Assembly (NCBI GenBank): GCA_029782095.1
Contig: JAKOVL010000017.1
Location: 1 to 33,728 of the forward strand
Length of the DNA stretch: 33,728 bases
Source of the DNA: Bacillota bacterium
GTDB taxonomy: Bacteria; Bacillota; Dethiobacteria; DTU022
Reading direction: 5' to 3'
Numbering within the stretch: the stretch's first letter is position 1; the number at the start of each line of letters is the position of its first letter. Positions 17,061 to 25,362 of this stretch are shown here, in pieces. The notes beneath the pieces were generated by a model. The model was not told the origin of the DNA, searched no databases, and worked only from the letters and a program-made list of their open reading frames with translations. Made by a program: the position numbers and the translations under genes.

Positions 17061-18449
17061 TTATATTCTTCTGCAGATTTCTCTGGCTGCAATGAGCCCG
17101 GAGGCAGACGCCTGGATAAGTCCTCTCGTTATCCCCGCGCCATCCCCTACGGCAAAAAGGTTGCCAATTGAAGTTTCCAAATTCCGGCTCAACTGCAGCC
17201 GGTAAGAATAAAATTTAACCTCCACCCCGTAGAGCAAAGTATGCTGTGAGTTTACCCCTGGAGCCATACGATCCAGTGCCTCCAGCATTTCAATGATAGC
17301 CACCAGATGGCGGTATGGCAATACCAGGCTTAAATCGCCCGGCGTTGCTTCCTTTAAAGTTGGCTGAACCAGGCCCCGCCTGATCCGCTCTGCCGTAGAT
17401 CGCCGCCCCATCAGCAAATCGCCCAGCCGCTGGATAATAACCCCGTCACCCAACATATTGGCCAGGCTGGCAATATACTTGCCATAGCGAATGGGCTCAT
17501 TGAAAGGTTCGGTAAATGTTTTGCTTACCAGTAGAGCGAAATTGGTATTCTCCGTGCGGGTCCCGGCATAGCTGTGCCCGTTTACAGTAACCAGGCCGTC
17601 GTTATTTTCCGTCACCACAACACCATAAGGGTTCATACAAAAAGTGCGAATGCGGTCATCAAAAGAGCGGGTAAAATAGATTAGCTTGGATTCATAAATC
17701 TGGCTGGTCAAGTGCTCCATTAAAACCGCCGGCACTTCAACCCGGACACCGATATCCACTGCATTATTGACCCCGCCTATACCCAGGCGAACCGATTCCC
17801 GGTGCATCCATTCAGCCCCGGCCCGCCCGGGACCGCAGACAACGAAATCGGCATGGATGATTTGCCCTGAATCCAGTTTAACCCCCTCTACTCTACCCGC
17901 TGCGGTTACAATTTCTTCTACGGCAACGCCGGTGAGGATATCCACCTTATCAGAAAGAACACTATGCATATTCTCCAGGACGCGATAGCAGTTTTCAGTG
18001 CCCAGGTGCCTGATCCGGGCGGGAATCAAGCTTAAACCTGCGGAAGCTGCCTTGCGCTGCATTTTTTTAACTACCTCTTCATCTGTGCCAAAAAGTGTCG
18101 GTGTGGCGCCAAACGAAAGGTAAACTTCGTCAACTTCCTGGATCAAAGCCTGCAGGGATTGACGATCCAGATATTCATTGAGGATCCCGCCGAATTCTGG
18201 AGTAAGGGTTAGTTTACCGTCACTAAAGGCGCCTGCACCGCCCCAGCCGCAAGTTATATCACAGGGGCTGCAGCGTGCACAACGACCATAGGCTCCCTGG
18301 GTGGCACATTTCCGCTTCTCCAGCGGCGAGCCCTTCTCCACCAGTAAAATACTGATATTCCGGCAGCGGCTTAGCTCCAGAGCAGCAAAGATGCCGGCAG
18401 GGCCGGCACCGATGATAATGACATCATATTTTTCCTTGGCCATACCCAT
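17061..18449 (-). CDS. FAD-dependent dehydrogenase of the COG2509 type
   Basis: A 462-residue flavoprotein of unknown substrate. The N-terminal Rossmann dinucleotide motif GAGPAGIFAALEL starts at residue 14, and a second FAD-contact segment, NLFAVGDGAGITRG, lies near the C-terminus. Between residues 48 and 67 is a cysteine cluster (C48, C57, C60, C63, C67) followed by GWGGAGAFSDGKL, a region conserved in this family of uncharacterised dehydrogenases. Spacing CxxCxxC suggests a metal or iron-sulfur site, but this is unproven. The ATG directly follows the dnaB stop codon, so the two are co-transcribed. It is the last gene before a terminator. Any link to replication is only positional. Confidence 0.85.
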   Translation of the reverse strand: MGMAKEKYDVIIIGAGPAGIFAALELSRCRNISILLVEKGSPLEKRKCATQGAYGRCARCSPCDITCGWGGAGAFSDGKLTLTPEFGGILNEYLDRQSLQALIQEVDEVYLSFGATPTLFGTDEEVVKKMQRKAASAGLSLIPARIRHLGTENCYRVLENMHSVLSDKVDILTGVAVEEIVTAAGRVEGVKLDSGQIIHADFVVCGPGRAGAEWMHRESVRLGIGGVNNAVDIGVRVEVPAVLMEHLTSQIYESKLIYFTRSFDDRIRTFCMNPYGVVVTENNDGLVTVNGHSYAGTRTENTNFALLVSKTFTEPFNEPIRYGKYIASLANMLGDGVIIQRLGDLLMGRRSTAERIRRGLVQPTLKEATPGDLSLVLPYRHLVAIIEMLEALDRMAPGVNSQHTLLYGVEVKFYSYRLQLSRNLETSIGNLFAVGDGAGITRGLIQASASGLIAAREICRRI

Positions 18450-19796
18450 CTACCCCACTTCTTTTGTACTTTCCGACGCAATGTTGGCAAATTTATTTAA
18501 TTTGTCCAGGAAGTAAAGCTCTACTACCCCTACCGGGCCGTTACGCTGCTTGGCCACAATAATTTCCGCCACATTCCCTTTTTCCGAATCCCGATTATAG
18601 TATGAATCCCGATAAATAAACATAACCACATCAGCGTTGGCTTCTATGCCGCCCGATTCCATCAAGTCACTCAGGATGGGCCGGCGATCCGGCCTTCTCT
18701 CTACCGCCCGGCTCAACTGGGACAAAGAAACTACAGGCACGCGCAGCTCTTTGGCCAGTCCCTTTAGCGAACGGGAAATTTCCGATAGCTCCTGTTGGCG
18801 GCTTTCTGAACGGCTAGGTCCGCGCATTAGCTGCAAGTAGTCCACAAATATGATGTCCAGGCCTTTTTCGGCCTTGAGGCGCCTGGCTTTAGCCCGCAGT
18901 TCCATAACAGAGAGCGAAGCGGAATCATCTATGTATAGCGGGGCTTCGCTTAAAGGTCCCATGGCCCTGATCAACTTACGCCACTCTTCCTGCGATAGGA
19001 ATCCACGACGCAATTTCTGTGCATCGACGCCGCCTTCGGCGCAGAGCATCCTCTGGGCCAATTGTTCCTTGGACATCTCCATGCTGAAAAAGGCTGCAGC
19101 CTTTTTTTCTCTCACAGCAATATGATGAGCCATATTCAAGGCCAGGGTGGTTTTGCCCATGCTGGGCCGGGCGGCGATGACGATCAGATCCGATTCCTGC
19201 AGGCCTGAGCAGAGGCGATCCAGATCGGTAAAACCGGTAGAAAGCCCGGTTACACCTTTCTTTTCGTCAAACAACCGCTCGATACGGTCAAAGGCTTCCA
19301 TAAGGGCCTCTTTCAAAGGCGCAAATCCCTGCTGCCTTCCCTGGCGCCCTATATTAAAAATCTGTTGTTCAGCCTCATCCAAAAATTCTTCTACGTTGGC
19401 GGGCGATTCATAGCAGCCGGCCACGATTTTAGTGGCGGCAGTGATTAATGAACGCAGGATTGATTTTTCTTTGACAATGTTGGCATAATACTTGACATTG
19501 GCTGCGGTAGGCACCGCATTGGCCAGGGCAACCAGGTAGGACATCCCGCCGACATCTTCCAATTTGTTGCCTCTCTTCAATTCGTCAGCCAGGGTTACCA
19601 GGTCTACCGGTTCACCTTTTTCACTCAAACCGACAATGGCGTCAAATATTTTTTGATGGGCGGTACGGTAAAAGTCGGCGCTCTGCAGCAGTTCCACGGC
19701 AACATAAATAGCTTCTTTGTCAATAATCATAGAGCCCAGGACAGACTGCTCCGCCTCCAGGGCCTGGGGTGGGACTCTCTCACCGGTTGCTAACAC
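18450..19796 (-). CDS. dnaB: Replicative DNA helicase DnaB
   Basis: The ring-shaped hexameric helicase that unwinds the chromosome at the replication fork (called DnaC in Bacillus). The N-terminal DnaB domain spans about residues 8-110. The RecA-like ATPase domain has Walker A ARPSMGKT at 209-216 and the Walker B segment IIFVDYLQLM, followed by SRSLKGLAKEL. The 448 residues are typical and no intein is present. The start is GTG at 19796 with AGGAGG nine bases upstream, inside the 3' end of lonC. The last codons abut the next gene. Confidence 0.97.
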   Translation of the reverse strand: MLATGERVPPQALEAEQSVLGSMIIDKEAIYVAVELLQSADFYRTAHQKIFDAIVGLSEKGEPVDLVTLADELKRGNKLEDVGGMSYLVALANAVPTAANVKYYANIVKEKSILRSLITAATKIVAGCYESPANVEEFLDEAEQQIFNIGRQGRQQGFAPLKEALMEAFDRIERLFDEKKGVTGLSTGFTDLDRLCSGLQESDLIVIAARPSMGKTTLALNMAHHIAVREKKAAAFFSMEMSKEQLAQRMLCAEGGVDAQKLRRGFLSQEEWRKLIRAMGPLSEAPLYIDDSASLSVMELRAKARRLKAEKGLDIIFVDYLQLMRGPSRSESRQQELSEISRSLKGLAKELRVPVVSLSQLSRAVERRPDRRPILSDLMESGGIEANADVVMFIYRDSYYNRDSEKGNVAEIIVAKQRNGPVGVVELYFLDKLNKFANIASESTKEVG

Positions 19797-21705
19797 GAAG
19801 AGTCGCCTCCTTTTTTAGTAAACCATGCAAAGCATTACCGTGGAAAAAGTGTGGCAGCAGGTCAAACACGTCGTTGGCCGGCACAATTTTCATGTCAGGA
19901 AAGCGATGCTCAATATCATCCTTGTTCTCTGACGGAACAACTACCTTTTTAATGCCGGCCAGGCGGGCTCCATAAATTTTTTCAGTGAGGCCGCCCACCG
20001 GCTTTAACTGGCCGCGCAAGGAAAGTTCTCCAGTGATGGCGCAATCCTGGCGAACGGGTAATTCCCGGATGGCACTGAGAATAGCCAAGAATATGGCTGC
20101 ACCTGCCGACGGTCCGTCAATATTGCCGCCTCCAATCACATTTAAATGAAGATCATAACCTTGTAAATCTGTCCCGGTAAGCCAGCGTAATACGGAAGCA
20201 GCTACAAACACGGAATCCCGGGCCATGGAACCGGCTGTTTCATTAAAACGCATTGTTCCCTTGCCGTTGGAAGAGGGGAAAGCAATCGCCTCTATTTCGA
20301 TCACCGTTCCCGTGAATCCCTGGACACCCAAAGCGATCACTTTGCCCGGCTCAGTTTTGTAGTGTATTTTCGTCTGAGCCAGGGGAAAAAGACGGTTGCT
20401 TTGCAAAACTTCTTGCATTAGTTTCGCCGAAATGCATAAAGAAGCCTTGCTTTTCCCTTTTTTATGGTTCTCATAAAGAGCTCTGCCGTAAGCGTCAACG
20501 AGCAGGTTGACCGCCTGCCGCCCTTCGTTGGTATAGCGGCTCACCAGCTGGGCTGCCGCCGGGTCGAGCTTAATCTTTAATTTTTTCGCCGCAGCAGTAA
20601 CAATATTTTCAATTTCAGGAGGAGTCAAAGGCTCAAAGTAAACTGCAGAACACCGGGAACGAAGCGCCGGTGAAATAGAATCCGGCGGGCGGGTCGTGGC
20701 AGCGATAAGGATAAAATCGGCCGGCGCCCCTTTTTCAAACAGCATCTTGATATACTTGGGCACCTGGGTATCCGCAGCGTCGTAGTAGGCTGAATCAAAA
20801 AATACTTTTTTATCTTCCAAAACTTTTAGAAGCTTGCTTTGCAAACTCAAATCCATTTCGCCGATTTCATCAATAAAAAGTATTCCACCATGGGCTTCGG
20901 ACACCAGTCCCAGTTTCGGTTCCGGAACGCCTCCTTCAACCAGATCTCTTCTGGCTCCTTGGTAAATCGGGTCATGCACCGAACCGATTAGCGGATTGGC
21001 TATTTCCCGCGGATCCCAGCGCAGGGTGGAGCCGTCTACTTCCACAAAGGGAGCATCAGCAGCAAAAGGAGAATGTTTGATTTTTTTAACTTCTCTCAGC
21101 GCCAGGCGAGCTGCGGTTGTCTTACCCACCCCCGGCGGACCGTATAAGATAACATGGGGCGGATGGGGAGAGGCCAGTTTTGAGATTAAAGCTTTTACCG
21201 CTTTTTCCTGCCCTACAATCTCTTCCAGCGAAGCGGGCCTGAGCAATTCCAGGGCAGAGCGGGACAGGTTTTGGGCGTACATAATCTCCATCTGGGCATA
21301 CTTCTTTAATGTGTATGAATTTTCTACTCCGCCTACTTCCTTGATGACCTGCCGTTTTATTTCCTGCATATACTCTTCGTGGCGCTCTTCAATTCTTGTC
21401 TTAATTTTATGTTCAATCGATTCTTCCAGGGAACGGCGCGCCAGTATTTCCGCCAGAACGTCTTCCAGCTCTTCAATAAGCCCCGGAATCTGCTGCTCTG
21501 AAGGGATTTCTTTGATCGTGGGGTTTTCATAAATCAATCGCTGCAAACCCAGCAGTTGGAGCTCCGGTTTGTGAGATCGGATTAACGATAGCGCCTCAAG
21601 TTTTCCGGCCTTAAGGACCATTTTTTCTGTGCCATAAATATCGTTAACCAGTTCAAGCAAAGCATTGAGCTGCCGGCTGTAATTTTTTTTCTGTTCCGGG
21701 GTCAT
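19780..21705 (-). CDS. lonC: LonC-type sporulation-associated Lon-family protease
   Basis: A 641-residue Lon-family protease. Numbered from the ATG at 21705, a helical N-terminal region (about 1-150) carries a charged coiled-coil-like stretch at 75-125. The AAA+ domain has Walker A GPPGVGKT at 189-196 and Walker B GILFIDEIGE. The Lon protease domain has nucleophile S533 (NIDGPSAG) and the dyad Lys K576, with the normal 43-residue spacing. It lacks the LAN substrate domain of LonA. The long helical N-terminus matches the LonC class described in a subset of endospore formers. AGGAGG six bases before this ATG decides the start; an upstream in-frame start would overlap rplI. It is 10 bases from rplI. 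Confidence 0.9.
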   Translation of the reverse strand: MTPEQKKNYSRQLNALLELVNDIYGTEKMVLKAGKLEALSLIRSHKPELQLLGLQRLIYENPTIKEIPSEQQIPGLIEELEDVLAEILARRSLEESIEHKIKTRIEERHEEYMQEIKRQVIKEVGGVENSYTLKKYAQMEIMYAQNLSRSALELLRPASLEEIVGQEKAVKALISKLASPHPPHVILYGPPGVGKTTAARLALREVKKIKHSPFAADAPFVEVDGSTLRWDPREIANPLIGSVHDPIYQGARRDLVEGGVPEPKLGLVSEAHGGILFIDEIGEMDLSLQSKLLKVLEDKKVFFDSAYYDAADTQVPKYIKMLFEKGAPADFILIAATTRPPDSISPALRSRCSAVYFEPLTPPEIENIVTAAAKKLKIKLDPAAAQLVSRYTNEGRQAVNLLVDAYGRALYENHKKGKSKASLCISAKLMQEVLQSNRLFPLAQTKIHYKTEPGKVIALGVQGFTGTVIEIEAIAFPSSNGKGTMRFNETAGSMARDSVFVAASVLRWLTGTDLQGYDLHLNVIGGGNIDGPSAGAAIFLAILSAIRELPVRQDCAITGELSLRGQLKPVGGLTEKIYGARLAGIKKVVVPSENKDDIEHRFPDMKIVPANDVFDLLPHFFHGNALHGLLKKEATLRVSNR

Positions 21706-21715
21706 GCGAATCCTC

Positions 21716-22162
21716 CTAACTATCCTGCTCCACGTTAACAATAATTACTGCTTTGATGCCCTGGCTCAATTTAACGGTGACCTGGTGCCGCCCAAGATTT
21801 TTAATCGGCTCATCCAGCATAACCTTTTTTTTGTCTAGGGGATAGCCCTCTTTTTGCAATCTGGCGGCAATATCGGCGGCGGTAACTGATCCAAAAAGGC
21901 GTCCTCCTTCTCCGGCGGGCATTTTAAAGGTGAACTCCTGTTGATCCAGTTGGGCGGCCCGGCTCCTGTTCTCCGCTTCCTGGCGCTGCAACTTTTTTTG
22001 CTCCGCCGCTGCGCGGTGTTTAAGTTCTTTTAAACGCTGAGGGGTTGCCTCTTCTGCCAGCCCCCTGGGTATAAGCATGTTCCGGGCATAACCTTCCGCT
22101 ACTTCTTTAACTTCACCTTTTTTGCCTAATTTCGGCAGATCCTGCTTCAATATGACTTTCAT
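21716..22162 (-). CDS. rplI: Large ribosomal subunit protein bL9
   Basis: A structural protein of the 50S subunit bound to 23S rRNA near the L1 stalk. The 148 residues match the family exactly. The N-terminal RNA-binding domain ([20 protein letters not shown]) is followed by a long, charged central helix (about 40-75) and the C-terminal domain. I chose the ATG at 22162 because AAGGAG stands nine bases upstream. The longer open frame to 22234 has no such site and would add 24 unrelated residues. It begins the rplI-lonC-dnaB-FAD transcription unit, and a terminator separates it from rpsR upstream. Confidence 0.97.
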   Translation of the reverse strand: MKVILKQDLPKLGKKGEVKEVAEGYARNMLIPRGLAEEATPQRLKELKHRAAAEQKKLQRQEAENRSRAAQLDQQEFTFKMPAGEGGRLFGSVTAADIAARLQKEGYPLDKKKVMLDEPIKNLGRHQVTVKLSQGIKAVIIVNVEQDS

Positions 22163-22293
22163 TGCAGTACACTCCTTCCCTGCTAGCTCATGGCCGATAC
22201 GGGTGCTGCACAATGGAAAGATGCGACCCTCCATGATTCTGGTCCGGATTACTTCGTGTCCGCCGTCGCTCTCTCCTGCATTTTTTTGCAGCT

Positions 22294-22330
22294 AAAAAAC
22301 GGTGCCGGGGGCAATTGCCTCCAGCACCGT
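22294..22330 (-). terminator. Intrinsic terminator after rpsR
   Basis: On the minus strand ACGGTGC pairs with GCACCGT (22330-22324 with 22305-22299) around an inner GGCAATTGCC palindrome. The stem is followed at once by a T run (22299-22294). It lies 24 bases after the rpsR stop and ends the rpsF-ssb-rpsR unit, leaving about 130 bases for an rplI promoter that I could not identify. Confidence 0.8.
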
Positions 22331-22353
22331 TATTATAAGCTTCAGTTCTTTCT

Positions 22354-22584
22354 TTAATCAGAGGTAAAGGGTAGTAAAGCCATAATTCTGGCACGTTTAA
22401 TGGCCCTGGTTAGCTGACGCTGGTGGTTGGCACAATTGCCTGATATCCTCCGAGGCAGAATTTTTGCCCTTTCGGTAATAAAGCGCTTCAGTTTTTCATA
22501 TTGCTTATAATCTACGGTATCAATTTTTTCCACGCAGAATGAACATACCTTTTTTTTAGATTTGCGGCCTCTATCTCGTCTCAA
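22354..22584 (-). CDS. rpsR: Small ribosomal subunit protein bS18
   Basis: A 30S protein that pairs with bS6 on the platform. The 76 residues are typical. A Lys/Arg-rich N-terminus is followed by C14-x2-C17 and a later C-x2-H (GNCANH near residue 50), a possible zinc-binding set as seen in 'C+' versions of S18. The core [19 protein letters not shown] is the family signature. The start is TTG at 22584 with AAGGAGG eight bases upstream. It is the last gene of rpsF-ssb-rpsR and is followed by a terminator. Confidence 0.96.
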   Translation of the reverse strand: MRRDRGRKSKKKVCSFCVEKIDTVDYKQYEKLKRFITERAKILPRRISGNCANHQRQLTRAIKRARIMALLPFTSD

Positions 22585-22605
22585 AGATCAACCCTCCTTC
22601 AAAGT

Positions 22606-23007
22606 TTAAAAGGGAATATCATCTTCTCCTATCTGCATCTCTTCTCCGGGTACTTCTCCCTGGTATGATTCCTGTTCATTACCCTTGGACCACTCCAGGA
22701 ACTTTACCTGATCTGCCACCACTTCGGCAACTTTACGCCGGTTCCCTTCGCTGTCATCATAAGAACGAATCTGCAGCCTGCCGCTGACCGCGACCAGTCG
22801 GCCTTTTTGCAAGTAATTGGAGCATGTTTCAGCCAGTTTTCTCCAGGTAACAATGGGAATAAAATCCGTTTCACGGGTTCCCTGCTGGTTGGTAAAAGGA
22901 CGGTCTACTGCCAGGGTAAAGGTTGCTACCGGTATCCCGTTTCCAGGCGTATAGCGCAGCTCCGGGTCGCGAGTCAGGCGACCGATCAGGACAATCTGGT
23001 TGAACAT
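22606..23007 (-). CDS. ssb: Single-stranded DNA-binding protein
   Basis: Coats single-stranded DNA during replication and repair and recruits partners through its C-terminal tip. The OB fold spans about residues 1-105 ([20 protein letters not shown] at the start). A short linker follows, then the acidic tip GEDDIPF, the conserved protein-interaction tail. The 133 residues are shorter than many SSBs because the linker is brief. I prefer the ATG at 23007; a GTG three codons upstream lies inside the likely ribosome binding region. It sits between rpsF and rpsR as in most Firmicutes. Confidence 0.96.
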   Translation of the reverse strand: MFNQIVLIGRLTRDPELRYTPGNGIPVATFTLAVDRPFTNQQGTRETDFIPIVTWRKLAETCSNYLQKGRLVAVSGRLQIRSYDDSEGNRRKVAEVVADQVKFLEWSKGNEQESYQGEVPGEEMQIGEDDIPF

Positions 23008-23040
23008 CCTTGACACCCGCCTTTAGATAGATTTGGCGCA

Positions 23041-23331
23041 TTATTCGCCTTCTTTTACAATGAGAAAGCGGATGACCTCGTCATTTACGCGGAAGAAATG
23101 TTCCAGCTCTGGGATAATATCATGTGTGCCGGTGAAGTAAACCAGGTAGTAGTGTCCTTCATTTACTTTTTTGATTTCGTATGCCAGCTTCCGCTTACCC
23201 CAATCATCAACCTTGCTCACTTCTCCACCCAACTTTTGAATGGTTGCCTGAAGCTCGTTCAAAATTGCTTCCTCGGCTTCAGCTTCCATTTCGGGATGGA
23301 GAATAAACATTAGCTCATAATTGGTGGTCAA
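23041..23331 (-). CDS. rpsF: Small ribosomal subunit protein bS6
   Basis: A 30S protein that binds 16S rRNA jointly with bS18. The 96 residues, starting LTTNYELMFILHPE, match the family in length and pattern. The start is TTG at 23331, chosen because GGGAGG lies eight bases upstream and because S6 proteins begin just before the YELMFIL strand. Longer frames to 23400 run through the leader. It is the first gene of rpsF-ssb-rpsR, with a good extended -10 promoter about 60 bases upstream. A leader hairpin covers its ribosome binding site. Confidence 0.95.
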   Translation of the reverse strand: MTTNYELMFILHPEMEAEAEEAILNELQATIQKLGGEVSKVDDWGKRKLAYEIKKVNEGHYYLVYFTGTHDIIPELEHFFRVNDEVIRFLIVKEGE

Positions 23332-23339
23332 ATCTTTCA

Positions 23340-23378
23340 CCTCCCTATGGACTAAATGGCCCCGTATTGGAGCAGGGA
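23340..23378 (-). promoter_or_regulatory. rpsF leader hairpin that pairs with the ribosome binding site
   Basis: Read on the minus strand, TCCCT (23378-23374) pairs with AGGGA (23346-23342), the first part of the AGGGAGG ribosome binding site. Inside, GCTCC pairs with GGGGC around the loop AATAC. The fold would hide the start region of rpsF. Autogenous control by the S6:S18 complex is known for this operon in several bacteria, but I do not see the CCG element described for that RNA, so the regulator here is open. Confidence 0.4.
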
Positions 23379-23390
23379 CATGCATAATAG

Positions 23391-23419
23391 ATGATAACAT
23401 ATTTCGCCAGGAGCAGCAA
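23391..23419 (-). promoter_or_regulatory. Promoter of the rpsF-ssb-rpsR operon
   Basis: On the minus strand TTGCTG is followed after 17 bases by TATCAT, preceded by TGT to form an extended -10 (TGTTATCAT). The predicted transcript starts near 23384 and gives a leader of about 50 bases before the TTG start of rpsF. Confidence 0.6.
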
Positions 23420-23571
23420 GCAAATGCACGCGGTAATTGAAAGCATCTTTATCATAAGCCCGGGGCGCCTTTAGCCATGCTCGCTATCGGGGCTGCTGCA
23501 ATAATTGACTTTCTCTGTTGTACTCCAATTCTCATATTGCCAATTATTTGTGTGAAGCAAAATATGGTAAA

Positions 23572-23596
23572 GGGGCTGCCCTTTTAGGACAGCCCC
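23572..23596 (-). terminator. Terminator after the DUF951 gene
   Basis: GGGGCTG (23572-23578) pairs with CAGCCCC (23590-23596). On the minus strand the stem is followed by TTTACC, a short T tract, so efficiency may be modest. It lies about 65 bases beyond the DUF951 stop. A second, imperfect palindrome (about 23632-23651) lies between. The rest of the gap from 23420 to 23660 shows no gene. Confidence 0.55.
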
Positions 23597-23660
23597 GGTG
23601 TGAAGAACCACCGCCAATTAGCGAAATATTGGGGGTGAACATGTGAACCCCGGCTCTGTC

Positions 23661-23849
23661 TTAGACCTCGCCGGCTATAATCTGCTTAACCCGCCGCTCA
23701 AAACGGGTGCGCGGTATGAGGACGCTGCGCCCGCAGTTCATGCACTTGATCCGGAAATCCATGCCCACCCTGATAATCTGCCACCTATCGGAGCCGCAAG
23801 GGTGGGGTTTCTTCAGTTGTACAATCTGGCCGATATGATAATGAGCCAT
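23661..23849 (-). CDS. DUF951 family small protein
   Basis: A 62-residue protein of unknown function found throughout Firmicutes near ssb, rpsF and dnaB. It starts MAHYHIGQIVQLKK and has C18 (HPCG), C36 and C39 (KCMNCG), arranged like a small zinc-binding domain, plus a basic C-terminus (RTRFERRVKQ), which suggests nucleic-acid binding. I chose the ATG at 23849, 22 bases after the adk stop, because it matches the family N-terminus. The longer frame to 23942 overlaps adk and adds unrelated residues. The ribosome binding site (GGTGG) is weak, so coupling to adk is possible. Confidence 0.85.
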   Translation of the reverse strand: MAHYHIGQIVQLKKPHPCGSDRWQIIRVGMDFRIKCMNCGRSVLIPRTRFERRVKQIIAGEV

Positions 23850-23871
23850 AACTACCACCGGCTTCTTTATT

Positions 23872-24525
23872 TCACTGATCGTATTTGTCCAGCACTGCAC
23901 TAATTTGCGCAGAAATTGCATCAATGTCCTGGTTGCCGTCAATGGTATGAAGCAGATCCTGCTGGCGGTAATACTCTATTAGTGGCTCTGTTTGTTTCTT
24001 GTAAACCTCGAGCCTCTCCGTTACCGTGGCCAGTGAATCATCTTCCCTCTGAGACAGTTCCCCGCCACACTGATCACAGACATTGCGCACCTTCGGAGGG
24101 TTAAATTTAATATGGAATGTTGCCCCGCAATCCCGACACACCCGTCTCCCGGTCAGTCTGGCGATTAATTCTTCTTCTTCAACGGCCAAGTGAATTACTG
24201 CATCCAGCTTGCAGCCTAAATCGTTGAGCACCTGGTCCAGCGATTGGGCCTGTGCCACAGTCCGGGGGAAGCCATCCAACAGTGCGCCCTGCCTGCAATC
24301 TTGGTCGGCAAGCCTTTCCTTGACTATCCCCACCACCACATCATCCGGCACCAGCTGCCCCTCCTCCATATACTGCTTAGCCTTCAAGCCGAGGGGGGTG
24401 CCTTTTTTTACTGCACTCCTTAAAATTTCCCCGGTTGAAATATAGGCCAAATTGTACTTTTTCACCAGAAATTCAGCCTGTGTTCCCTTTCCTGCTCCCG
24501 GGGGTCCTAGCAACATTATCAGCAT
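23872..24525 (-). CDS. adk: Adenylate kinase, zinc-LID type
   Basis: Interconverts ATP plus AMP with two ADP. The 217 residues include the P-loop GPPGAGKGT at 7-15, the AMP-binding region around TGEILR (31-36) and the FPRT motif at 86-89. The long LID domain has four zinc-binding cysteines (C130, C133, C150, C153), typical of Gram-positive enzymes. GAGGGAG precedes the ATG. In most Firmicutes adk lies in the ribosomal protein cluster after secY. Its place here, between a CvpA-like gene and DUF951, is unusual and raises the possibility of a second copy. Confidence 0.96.
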   Translation of the reverse strand: MLIMLLGPPGAGKGTQAEFLVKKYNLAYISTGEILRSAVKKGTPLGLKAKQYMEEGQLVPDDVVVGIVKERLADQDCRQGALLDGFPRTVAQAQSLDQVLNDLGCKLDAVIHLAVEEEELIARLTGRRVCRDCGATFHIKFNPPKVRNVCDQCGGELSQREDDSLATVTERLEVYKKQTEPLIEYYRQQDLLHTIDGNQDIDAISAQISAVLDKYDQ

Positions 24526-24623
24526 TTTTCTCCCTCACTTTTTGGGACAATTAAGGGTTCATAAGCATATACTGTTCTTCTTTTCCATCTTAATTCCTGC
24601 TAAAGTATGCAAAAAGCTAGCCC

Positions 24624-25277
24624 TCAGTGCCACCAGATCCCGGTATAGTTGAACAGTTGCAGCACCTTGTTGAACAAATAAGCCTGTTCTGGATTAAAAA
24701 GATCCCTGGAAATGGGAACTAGCCAGAAAAGGGGAGCGGTGGCCCCGGCCACAAGAATATAAATCCATAAATAGAATATTATCCCAATTATTGCCCCCAC
24801 CCATTGCTCCCAGTAACTTGGCAGGACGTTGCTATGGTTTTGCTTAAAAAAAACGGCTAGATGAAACGCTCCCCCCCAGAGAGCAAAACCTGCGGCAAAG
24901 GACAACGCATTTACCGTGACCATGGTCAAGACATCGATTACCCCCGTCGCAGATACTGCAGCGACCGCTGCGGCTTTTTCAACCAGAAACGGGTGCATCC
25001 AGGCTGGAACTTCCAAAGAATTTAAAACTGCTTCAGGATATGCAACCGTGCTTCCGACTGGAATAGCGCTTCGATTGATGATTAAGGTTCTAATAGCAAA
25101 ATCTACAGGATAATGTAGCGTTATAAACAGCCTCATATCGCTCTGAAAAATGGCCGCCGTTGCAGCGGCGGCAACCAGCAAGGCCAACCGTCGAAAAATT
25201 TTTCTCCATCCAGCCAAATAGCCGGATACACCACCCCAGAGGCAGACGCTGCATAACCCCATGTCCAACCAGAGCAT
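24624..25277 (-). CDS. CvpA-like integral membrane protein
   Basis: A 217-residue protein with about four hydrophobic segments (roughly residues 1-20, 28-46, 112-140 and 150-180). The layout resembles the CvpA/colicin V production family, which is common near origin-proximal Firmicute genes. Conservation is low, so the family call is tentative, and the function in Firmicutes is unclear. I chose the ATG at 25277, with GGTGAG six bases upstream; a TTG two codons earlier lies in that site. About 100 bases separate it from adk, so an independent adk promoter is possible. Confidence 0.6.
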   Translation of the reverse strand: MLWLDMGLCSVCLWGGVSGYLAGWRKIFRRLALLVAAAATAAIFQSDMRLFITLHYPVDFAIRTLIINRSAIPVGSTVAYPEAVLNSLEVPAWMHPFLVEKAAAVAAVSATGVIDVLTMVTVNALSFAAGFALWGGAFHLAVFFKQNHSNVLPSYWEQWVGAIIGIIFYLWIYILVAGATAPLFWLVPISRDLFNPEQAYLFNKVLQLFNYTGIWWH

Positions 25278-25362
25278 AGGCAACTCACCTTAAGCTTTTC
25301 TCTATACATATTTCTGCAAAGCTTTTAATATAACTAAATTACCACTGTTGAGGAGTGCGCAG

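Noticed and set aside
22163-22293. A ribosomal-protein leader RNA or short leader peptide upstream of rplI
   Set aside because: The in-frame extension from 22234 has no ribosome binding site, and I recognise no known leader motif.
23632-23651. Imperfect palindrome GGGGTGAACATGTGAACCCC after DUF951 as an operator
   Set aside because: Four mismatched positions, and it lies downstream of a stop codon beside a better terminator. I mention it only in that terminator entry.
25288-25330. Repeated AAGCTTTT in the divergent cvpA/yyaC gap as a regulatory direct repeat or sporulation promoter
   Set aside because: Only two short AT-rich copies; neither fits sigma-F, -E or -G consensus elements well enough.
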